This document shows, one piece after another, positions 7,455 to 12,838 of a stretch of 15,775 nucleotides of DNA. Source of the DNA: Anaerolineales bacterium UBA3940 (GTDB lineage: Bacteria > Chloroflexota > Anaerolineae > Aggregatilineales > UBA3940); NCBI GenBank assembly GCA_002385675.1, contig DGDY01000059.1:1-15775 (forward strand), written 5' to 3'. Below the pieces are notes generated by a model that was not told the origin of the DNA, did not search any database, and saw only the letters and a program-made list of their open reading frames with translations. A program made the position numbers and the translations under genes. Numbering within the stretch: the stretch's first letter is position 1; each line of letters begins with the position of its first letter.

Positions 7455-9188
7455 CTATGCGCGCTCCGCCGGACGGATGTCCTCGACGCGCATCTGCAGC
7501 CGACGGCTCCCGTTCCACACGTTGGCCTCAAGCTGGTAGGCTACATCCACCACCTCGGGCAGCGTGTCGATCAGATGGCCGCACCGGAAGGCGATGGCCT
7601 CGACCGGCTGGCCGCTGCCGTTGTCGAACAGCAGCTTGAGATGCTGCCCTTCGGTCCCGACGCAGGTCCGCCCCTTGATGACCGCGCCCCGCGTGCAGAA
7701 TATCGGCGCCTCGTTCGCCTCCCCGGTCGGCTCAAGCACTTCCAGCAGGTCGACAAGCTCGAGCGACACCTCGTTCAGAGGCAGCTCAGCGTCGATGGTG
7801 AGCCGGGGGGACAGTTCCTTGTCGGCCAGCTCCTCCGCCGCGATGTCCCACAGGGCGTCGCGGAGCGCCTCGATATTCTCGTTGCGCACGGTGAAGCCCG
7901 CCGCCGCCGCGTGCCCGCCGTACCGCTCCAGCAGGTCGGCGCACTGGTCCAGCGCCTCGGTGATGTTGAATTCCGGGATGCTGCGGCAGGAGCCGTGGCT
8001 CTCCTCCTCGCCGACCTGAACGACGACGGAGGGGCGGTAGTACTGCTCGGTGAGGCGGCTGGCGACCAGCCCCACGACGCCCTGCTCGAACTCGGGGTTC
8101 GCCGCGAACAGCAGCGGCTCGTCCGCCGGGTCGCCGGGGAAGGCGCTCTCGGCGATCTCCTGCATGGCGCGGGTTTTCTCCTGCCGGAGCCGGTTCAGGG
8201 CGTTGAGCCGCTCTGCATACTTCATTGCCCGCATGGGGTCGGGTGCGGTGAGCAGGTTGTAGGCCACCATCGCGGAGTCGAGCCGCCCCGCCGCATTGAT
8301 GCGCGGTCCGATGCCGAAGCCGATGGTCATCGCATTGATCTGCCCCGGCCTGAGCTTCGCCTCCTGATAGAGCGCCAGCAGGCCGGGCCTCTGCGGACGG
8401 TTCAGCCGGGCCAGCCCGCGCTTCACCAGTACGCGGTTCTCGCCGACGAGCGGCGCGATGTCGGCCACCGTGCCGATGGCGACGAGGTCCAGCCAGTCGG
8501 CGGGGTGCCACTCGTCGAGGCCCTTCTGCTTGCGCCGGACGCCCTCCGCGTACAGCGCCTCGGCGATCTTGTAGGCGATGCCGACGCCCGCCAGCATCTT
8601 CTCCGGGTAGGGGCAGCCCGGCTGCTTGGGGTTGATCACCGCGTAGGCGTTCGGCAGCTCGCGCCCGACGCTGTGGTGGTCGCTGATGATCATGTCGAGG
8701 CCGTAGCTGTTGGCGTCCTCGACCTCTTTCAGCGAGCGGATGCCGCAGTCCACCGTGACGACGACCTTCACGCCCTCTTCCGCCAGCCGGGCGAGCGCCG
8801 GGCTGTTCAGCCCGTAGCCCTCATCGACGCGGTCGGGGATGTACGGGCGCACGTCCGCGCCGAGCTTCCGCAGCGCGTCGGTCAACAGGGCGGTGGCTGT
8901 CACGCCGTCGCAGTCGAAGTCGCCGTAGACGGCGATCTTCTCGCCGTAGCGGATGGCCATGCGCAGCCGGTAGACTGCTTCGAGCATGCCCTTCAGCAGA
9001 AAGGGGTTGTCGTCGCCATCGTAGTAGCGCAGAAAGGCGAGGGCGTCGTCGGGCGTCTCGTACCCGCGCCGGTAGAGAAGCTGGGCGAGAATGGGGTGGA
9101 CGTCGAACTTCTGGAGCCGTTCAACGTAAGGCTGTGGCGCTTGAGGCGCGATGACCCACTTCTTCTGCTGGCTTTGGCGAGTAAACAA
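7455..9188 (-). CDS. recJ: Single-stranded-DNA exonuclease RecJ
   Basis: A 5'-to-3' exonuclease on single-stranded DNA, used in recombination and mismatch/base-excision repair. The 577-residue protein has the DHH phosphoesterase domain with DFDCDG (90-95), VDCG (146-149) and SDHH (169-172), then GTVADIAPL (about 239-247) and FGIGPRINAAGR before the DHHA1 domain with GGHAAAAGF (about 424-432), and a C-terminal OB-type region. Length is normal for RecJ. The start is TTG 9188, with GAGG 7 nt upstream; no in-frame ATG is better placed. The first gene of a minus-strand pair with the glycosidase-fold protein, it diverges from the glycosyltransferase operon across a 485-bp repeat-filled gap. A 594-codon open frame on the opposite strand is a GC-bias shadow. 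Confidence 0.95.
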   Translation of the reverse strand: MFTRQSQQKKWVIAPQAPQPYVERLQKFDVHPILAQLLYRRGYETPDDALAFLRYYDGDDNPFLLKGMLEAVYRLRMAIRYGEKIAVYGDFDCDGVTATALLTDALRKLGADVRPYIPDRVDEGYGLNSPALARLAEEGVKVVVTVDCGIRSLKEVEDANSYGLDMIISDHHSVGRELPNAYAVINPKQPGCPYPEKMLAGVGIAYKIAEALYAEGVRRKQKGLDEWHPADWLDLVAIGTVADIAPLVGENRVLVKRGLARLNRPQRPGLLALYQEAKLRPGQINAMTIGFGIGPRINAAGRLDSAMVAYNLLTAPDPMRAMKYAERLNALNRLRQEKTRAMQEIAESAFPGDPADEPLLFAANPEFEQGVVGLVASRLTEQYYRPSVVVQVGEEESHGSCRSIPEFNITEALDQCADLLERYGGHAAAAGFTVRNENIEALRDALWDIAAEELADKELSPRLTIDAELPLNEVSLELVDLLEVLEPTGEANEAPIFCTRGAVIKGRTCVGTEGQHLKLLFDNGSGQPVEAIAFRCGHLIDTLPEVVDVAYQLEANVWNGSRRLQMRVEDIRPAERA

Positions 9189-9370
9189 GGGTGTGCCTCG
9201 TGACCTAGAATAACTGTGCTAATGGAGATGGCTCATCCTACCACGAACGGCGTCCGGGTGGCAAGAGGAGGGGATGGGTTAACAGCCCTCACCCGCTAGC
9301 CCATAGCTGTCGAGTTGAGCAAGCGGGAAGATTGGCCAGAGTGTTCTAGCTGACCGACCACCCCCTTCGA
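9189..9370. other. Non-coding divergent intergenic segment
   Basis: No gene is recognisable. It must hold the recJ promoter, but I cannot identify a convincing -35/-10 pair on the minus strand; a weak TATTCT lies near 9207-9212. A short ACAGCCCTCACCC stretch near 9282 looks like a decayed family B fragment. Confidence 0.5.
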
Positions 9371-9406
9371 CGGCCCTTCGGGCCGCCACTTCCCCCTGCT
9401 AGGGGG
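9371..9406. repeat. Dispersed palindromic element, family C (copy 2)
   Basis: Two triloop hairpins lie in a row: CGGCCC-TTC-GGGCCG (9371-9385) and CCCCCT-GCT-AGGGGG (9392-9406). The arrangement resembles 5621-5662 in mirrored order. Confidence 0.65.
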
Positions 9407-9434
9407 CAGTGTGTATCGTTTCATCACCTGATCG

Positions 9435-9480
9435 CCCCCTCATAGGGGGAGATGGCGCTGCGCAGCCGCGTCAGAGGGGG
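9435..9480. repeat. Dispersed palindromic element, family C (copy 3)
   Basis: CCCCCT-CAT-AGGGGG (9435-9449) is followed by the self-complementary GCTGCGCAGC (9457-9466) and a second GAGGGGG (9474-9480) that could pair with the first arm instead. Two alternative foldings are therefore possible. Confidence 0.6.
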
Positions 9481-9486
9481 GCCTAA

Positions 9487-9515
9487 GTAGGGGCAGGTCT
9501 CAGACCTGCCCCTAC
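9487..9515. repeat. Dispersed palindrome family A, compact copy
   Basis: GTAGGGGCAGGTCT (9487-9500) and AGACCTGCCCCTAC (9502-9515) are perfect 14-nt inverted arms around one base (C9501). The copy at 12729-12757 is identical except for one compensated pair. Confidence 0.85.
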
Positions 9516-9542
9516 ACAATCTCTCAAAACTGCCGCCCCAGA

Positions 9543-9627
9543 GTCCGCCGCAGGCGGACGGGAGTCCCGTAGGGACTTTGCGGGATTGCGAAGCAATCCC
9601 TTTTAGCCGGGGAATTTGATTCCCCGG
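9543..9627. repeat. Run of four consecutive triloop hairpins
   Basis: Four perfect hairpins, each with exactly three loop bases, follow one another: GTCCGCC-GCA-GGCGGAC (9543-9559), AGTCCC-GTA-GGGACT (9563-9577), GGGATTGC-GAA-GCAATCCC (9582-9600) and CCGGGGAAT-TTG-ATTCCCCGG (9607-9627). Spacers are 3, 4 and 6 nt. The run ends 46 bp before the glycosyltransferase ATG. The stems differ in sequence, so this is not a simple tandem repeat. Confidence 0.85.
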
Positions 9628-9673
9628 CGGATTCTATTCGTGAAAATCGCGTAATTTTGTGGACAATAGGCGT

Positions 9674-10807
9674 ATGCGAATCTTCATTGCGACAGGAATC
9701 TTCCATCCAGAGCCGGGTGGCCCGGCGACATACCTCTACCACCTGCTGCCGGAGCTTCAGGCGCGCGGGCATGATGTCACTGTGCTGACCTTCGGCGACG
9801 ACCCGACCGACGACTACCCGTATCCGGTCGTGCGCATCTCGCGGCGGCAGAGCTACCCGGCACGGCAGCTTGCGTACTGGCGGGCGGCGCGGCGGCTGTG
9901 GCCTGGCCATGACGTGGCGTTTGTGCACAGTTTCAACATCCCGCTTCCGGCAAACATCCGCCCGGCGGTGGGCAAGGTGGTCGGCGACCCGGCCTGGGAG
10001 CGGGCGACCAACAAGGGCTGGGTCGAGCCGGGGCTGGACATTGACACGTTCCAGCGCCGCCGGTATGGTCCGCTTGTAGAGGCCAACAAGCTCCAGCGCG
10101 CGCGGGTCGCTCGCCGGTGGGATCACATCATCGTGCCGAGCGCGCACCGCAAGCGGATGGTGGTGGGCTGGGGCGTGCCGCCGGAGCGCATCACGGTTGT
10201 GTACAACGCTCTGCCCGGCGAACGGTCCGCGCCTACCGAGACTGCCGCAGAGGCGCGGCGGCGGCTTGGCCTGCCGGATGGCCCGCTGCTGTTCACTGCC
10301 GCCCGGCTGATGCCGCTCAAGGGCATCGACCACACGCTACGGGCGCTCGCAGACCTGCCGGACGTGCGGCTCGTCGTCGCCGGGGAGGGGCCGGCGCGGG
10401 CGGAGCTTGAGGCGCTCACTGCCGAGCTTGGCCTGAGCGACCGTGTCCGCTTTGAGGGGTTCGTTGAGCGCGACCGGCTGCCGCTGTACTTCCGTGCGGC
10501 GGATTACACGCTGCTGTACTCCGGCGGCGAGGGGCTGTCCCACACGCTGATCGAGTCGCTGGCGCTTGGCACGCCGGTCATCGCCAGCGACGCGGGCGGC
10601 AACCCCGAGGTCGTGCAGCACGGCATGAACGGGCTGCTCGTGCCTTACGTGGACCCCGCCGCGCTGGTGCGGACGCTGCACGAGGCGTTCGAGCCGGGCC
10701 GCCGGGCCGCGCTCGCCGCGAACACGTCCGCCGGGCTGGAGCGGTTCGACTGGGCGCACCTCGTCGAGCAGACGATTGACGTTCTGAGGGCGGCTGCAAG
10801 GAGATGA
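9674..10807 (+). CDS. GT4-family glycosyltransferase (first of two)
   Basis: Transfers a sugar from a nucleotide-sugar donor; GT-B fold, family GT4, cytosolic or membrane-associated. The 377-residue protein has the N-terminal acceptor domain starting RIFIATGIFHPEPGGPATYL and a C-terminal donor domain with LFTAARLMPLKGID, VVAGEGP and the E-x7-E motif Glu286...Glu294 (EGLSHTLIE) before GTPVIASDAGGNPEVV. I prefer ATG 9674 because conserved sequence begins there; GTG 9659 in the same frame adds five residues. Neither has a good Shine-Dalgarno, and a leaderless message is possible. First gene of a three-gene run: the next gene's ATG is 1 bp after its stop, with AAGGAG inside this gene's end. Family firm; donor and acceptor unknown. 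Confidence 0.9.
   Translation: MRIFIATGIFHPEPGGPATYLYHLLPELQARGHDVTVLTFGDDPTDDYPYPVVRISRRQSYPARQLAYWRAARRLWPGHDVAFVHSFNIPLPANIRPAVGKVVGDPAWERATNKGWVEPGLDIDTFQRRRYGPLVEANKLQRARVARRWDHIIVPSAHRKRMVVGWGVPPERITVVYNALPGERSAPTETAAEARRRLGLPDGPLLFTAARLMPLKGIDHTLRALADLPDVRLVVAGEGPARAELEALTAELGLSDRVRFEGFVERDRLPLYFRAADYTLLYSGGEGLSHTLIESLALGTPVIASDAGGNPEVVQHGMNGLLVPYVDPAALVRTLHEAFEPGRRAALAANTSAGLERFDWAHLVEQTIDVLRAAARR
10798..10803 (+). promoter_or_regulatory. Ribosome binding site of the PTPS-like gene
   Basis: AAGGAG lies 5 nt before ATG 10809 and overlaps the last codons of the first glycosyltransferase. It is the strongest Shine-Dalgarno in the operon and fixes the start. Confidence 0.8.
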
Positions 10808-10808
10808 G

Positions 10809-11189
10809 ATGTACACGCTGACGGTGAAACGCGACTTCGTCGCGCAGCACTACCTGATCGGCGGCGACTGGGGCGCGGAGAACGAGAAGCACTCGCACCA
10901 TTACGCCGTCGAACTGACGCTGGAGGGCCGCGAGCTTGACGAGCACGGCTACCTCGTGGACATCGTCGCGGTGGAGGCGGCGCTCGACGAGCTTGCTGCG
11001 CGCTACCGCGACCGCACGCTGAACGACCTGCCTGAGTTCGAGGGGCTGAACCCCAGCATCGAGCACTTCGCCCGCATCCTCGCCCATGCCTTCAATGAGC
11101 GGCTTGACGGCGCGGCACTGGATGCGCTTGTCGTGACGGTATGGGAGAACGACATCGCCCGTGCCTCGTACCGGCTTGAGAGGCGCTAG
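10809..11189 (+). CDS. 6-pyruvoyltetrahydropterin synthase / QueD-family protein with altered active site
   Basis: The 126-residue protein has the single T-fold of the PTPS/QueD family. Zinc ligands are visible as His14 (AQHYL) and His28/His30 (KHSHHYAVEL); GYLVDI, LNDLPEFEGLNPSIEHFARIL and the pterin-anchoring Glu113 (WENDIARASY) are also typical. Known members act on 7,8-dihydroneopterin triphosphate in biopterin or queuosine synthesis. The nucleophilic Cys usually found four residues before the HxH motif is Glu24 here (ENEKHSH), and the catalytic Asp-His before LND is Arg67-Asp68. Glu in place of Cys recalls PTPS-III enzymes, which release the side chain to feed folate synthesis, but losing Asp-His as well goes further. 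Neighbours on both sides are GT4 glycosyltransferases at 1-2 bp spacing; no queC, queE, folE or folK is in the window. Family firm; reaction unknown. Confidence 0.85.
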   Translation: MYTLTVKRDFVAQHYLIGGDWGAENEKHSHHYAVELTLEGRELDEHGYLVDIVAVEAALDELAARYRDRTLNDLPEFEGLNPSIEHFARILAHAFNERLDGAALDALVVTVWENDIARASYRLERR

Positions 11190-11191
11190 CG

Positions 11192-12289
11192 GTGTATATC
11201 GGGCTGGTGATCTACGGGGCGCTGGAGACAGTCACGGGCGGCTACCTGTACGACCGCCGGCTTGTCGAGCACTTCGAGGCGCAGGGCAGCGAGGTCGAGG
11301 TGCTCTCAATGCGGCGGCGGCGCTACCTCCGCAACCTCACGGATAACTTCTCCCTCCTGCTCGGCGAGTGGCTGCGCGCGGTCGAGTTCGACGTGCTGCT
11401 GCAGGACGAACTGAACCACCCGTCGCTGTTCCGGCTCAACGAGAGGCTGCGCGGCAAGATTGAGTACCCGATTGTGTCCATCGTGCATCACCTGCGCAGC
11501 AGCGAGGCCCACCCGCCCTGGCAGTTGCGCCTTTACCGCGCTATCGAGCGGCGCTACCTGCGCTCGGTGGACGCCTTTATTTTTAACAGCGACGCGACCC
11601 GTGAGGCGGTCGAGCGGCTGGCGGGCGAGCGCAAGCCGTCCGTCGTAGCCTACCCTGCGGGCGACCGGCTCGGCGCGGGGCTGACGCCGGAGGCCATCGC
11701 CTCACGGGCGGAGGAGGGCGGCCCGCTGCGCGTGGTTTTTCTCGGCAGTGTGATCGAGCGCAAGGGGCTGCACCGGTTGCTCGATGCACTGGCGCGGCTT
11801 GGCGAGATGGATTGGCGGCTGACCGTCGCCGGGGCGCTCGACGCCGAACCGGGTTACGCCCGCCGCATCCAGCGGCAGGTGGAGCAGGCGGGCCTCGGCG
11901 GGCGGGTGACGCTCGCCGGGCAGCTCGAGGATGGCGAACTGGCCGACCTGCTGAGCCGGTCGGACGTGTTGGCCGTGCCCTCCACACATGAGGGCTTCGG
12001 CATCGCCTACCTGGAGGGGATGGCCTTCGGGCTGCCCGCCATCGCCTCGGCGGGCGGCGGCGCGGCGGAGATCGTGACGCACGGCGAGAACGGCTACCTC
12101 GTGCAGCCGGGCGATACAGATGCGCTGGCCGCCCATCTGCGAGAGCTGGCCGCCGATCGTGGGCGGCTGCGGGCGATGAGCCTCGCGGCGCGGCAACGGT
12201 ACGAGCAGCATCCCACCTGGGCGGAGACGGGCGAGCGGGTCTACCGCTTCCTCACGGACCTCGTCGGGGAGTTCCGATCATCATCTTGA
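11192..12289 (+). CDS. GT4-family glycosyltransferase (second of two)
   Basis: The 365-residue GT-B glycosyltransferase starts MYIGLVIYGALETVTGGYLYDRRL and has the donor-domain motifs VVFLGSVIERKGLHRLLDAL, LTVAG and the E-x7-E pair Glu267...Glu275 (EGFGIAYLE), followed by GLPAIASAGGGAAEIV. It uses a GTG start 2 bp after the PTPS-like stop, with AGAGG 8 nt upstream, so it is translated from the same message. Its N-terminal acceptor domain differs strongly from that of the first glycosyltransferase, so the two probably act on different acceptors or successive steps. The last bases of the gene carry the -35 element of the following zinc-ribbon gene. Family firm; substrates unknown. Confidence 0.9.
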   Translation: MYIGLVIYGALETVTGGYLYDRRLVEHFEAQGSEVEVLSMRRRRYLRNLTDNFSLLLGEWLRAVEFDVLLQDELNHPSLFRLNERLRGKIEYPIVSIVHHLRSSEAHPPWQLRLYRAIERRYLRSVDAFIFNSDATREAVERLAGERKPSVVAYPAGDRLGAGLTPEAIASRAEEGGPLRVVFLGSVIERKGLHRLLDALARLGEMDWRLTVAGALDAEPGYARRIQRQVEQAGLGGRVTLAGQLEDGELADLLSRSDVLAVPSTHEGFGIAYLEGMAFGLPAIASAGGGAAEIVTHGENGYLVQPGDTDALAAHLRELAADRGRLRAMSLAARQRYEQHPTWAETGERVYRFLTDLVGEFRSSS

Positions 12290-12314
12290 CCGTGATCTGA
12301 AATTATGCTATATG
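12286..12314 (+). promoter_or_regulatory. Promoter of the LysW-like gene
   Basis: TTGACC (12286-12291) and TATATG (12309-12314) are separated by exactly 17 bp, with an extended TG at 12306-12307. This is the best -35/-10 pair in the window. The -35 overlaps the stop codon of the second glycosyltransferase. The predicted leader before GTG 12371 is about 50 nt. Confidence 0.7.
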
Positions 12315-12370
12315 CAAAGAGTTACAACGTATCGCGTGGCTCGCGGTTGAACGCTTAGGAGAGTGAGGTT

Positions 12371-12589
12371 GTGAGCCAAAACGCTGCACGAAGCCGGGTC
12401 AAGGCGCGGTGCCCGGAGTGCCTCGCCGCTATCTGGCTGAAGGAGGGCGTCGAACTGTGGGACCCGGTCACCTGCCCGGAGTGTCACACGGCGCTGGAGA
12501 TCGTCAGCCTGCGCCCGCTGGAGCTTGACTACATGGCAGACTGGGCCGACGAGGCGGACGAGTTGGACGACGAGGAGGAGTGGGTATAG
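12371..12589 (+). CDS. Small LysW-like zinc-ribbon protein
   Basis: A 72-residue acidic protein with a zinc ribbon CPEC (14-17) and CPEC (35-38), then ALEIVSLRPLELD and a highly acidic tail ending EEEWV. The layout matches LysW, the amino-group carrier protein of lysine and arginine synthesis in Thermus and archaea, whose C-terminal Glu (EDWGE) is loaded with aminoadipate or glutamate. Here the chain ends in Val, so the usual acceptor residue is absent from the last position. No lysX, lysZ or other carrier-pathway genes are in the window. GTG 12371 has AGGAG 9 nt upstream. It has its own promoter and terminator, so it is a separate unit from the glycosyltransferase run. It could be a diverged LysW paralogue or an unrelated acidic zinc ribbon; I favour the former. 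Confidence 0.7.
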   Translation: MSQNAARSRVKARCPECLAAIWLKEGVELWDPVTCPECHTALEIVSLRPLELDYMADWADEADELDDEEEWV

Positions 12590-12629
12590 GTAGGTGAGCT
12601 GCCCCGGCAGGGGTTCGATGAGAATACAC

Positions 12630-12658
12630 ACAGGGCGCTAAACAGCGCCCTGTTTTTT
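12630..12658 (+). terminator. Rho-independent terminator after the LysW-like gene
   Basis: ACAGGGCGCT and AGCGCCCTGT form a 10-bp stem with a 4-nt AAAC loop, followed by a six-T run (12653-12658). It lies 40 bp after the stop codon and separates this gene from convergent recN. Confidence 0.9.
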
Positions 12659-12666
12659 GTTGTGCA

Positions 12667-12707
12667 GCCCTCATCCCGGACGCTCCCTGTGGTCGCTGGG
12701 AGAGGGG
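12667..12707. repeat. Dispersed palindromic element, family B (copy 2)
   Basis: GCCCTCATCCCGG (12667-12679) and GGTCGCTGGGAGAGGGG (12691-12707) are the exact reverse complements of 1838-1850 and 1810-1826. Both copies have an 11-nt centre between the blocks, but the centres differ. Confidence 0.8.
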
Positions 12708-12728
12708 GCCACGTCCAACAGAATCGTG

Positions 12729-12757
12729 GTAGGGGCGGGTCTCAGACCCGCCCCTAC
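12729..12757. repeat. Dispersed palindrome family A, compact copy
   Basis: GTAGGGGCGGGTCT (12729-12742) and AGACCCGCCCCTAC (12744-12757) are perfect 14-nt arms around C12743. It matches 9487-9515 except for A-to-G in one arm and T-to-C in the other, which keeps the pairing. Confidence 0.85.
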
Positions 12758-12777
12758 GGTGGTGATATATCTCTAAC

Positions 12778-12836
12778 GCCCTCATCCCGGCGTGACCTTT
12801 TGGCCGCCGGAGGGTGCCATGTCACGGGGTGAGGGC
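12778..12836. repeat. Dispersed palindromic element, family B (copy 3, diverged)
   Basis: GCCCTCATCCCGG (12778-12790) repeats the 13-nt block of copy 2. CGTGAC (12791-12796) pairs with GTCACG (12821-12826), and the outer GCCCTCA pairs with GTGAGGGC-type sequence ending at 12836. It ends 2 bp before the recN stop codon. Confidence 0.65.
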
Positions 12837-12838
12837 TC

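Noticed and set aside
7419..9203. 594-codon open frame on the plus strand opposite recJ
   Set aside because: It is a GC-bias shadow of recJ, which shows full family motifs; the translated product has no recognisable domain.
9361..9627. Possible CRISPR array in the repeat-rich gap
   Set aside because: The repeats are short palindromes of differing sequence with no regular spacer length and no cas genes nearby.
9662..9667. GACAAT as a -10 giving a leaderless glycosyltransferase message
   Set aside because: Spacing to ATG 9674 would fit, but the hexamer is only a 4/6 match and no -35 or TG extension supports it.
12606..12620. tRNA-like GGGGTTCGAT stretch
   Set aside because: It resembles a T-arm, but no acceptor stem, anticodon arm or CCA fits around it; the strong feature here is the terminator.
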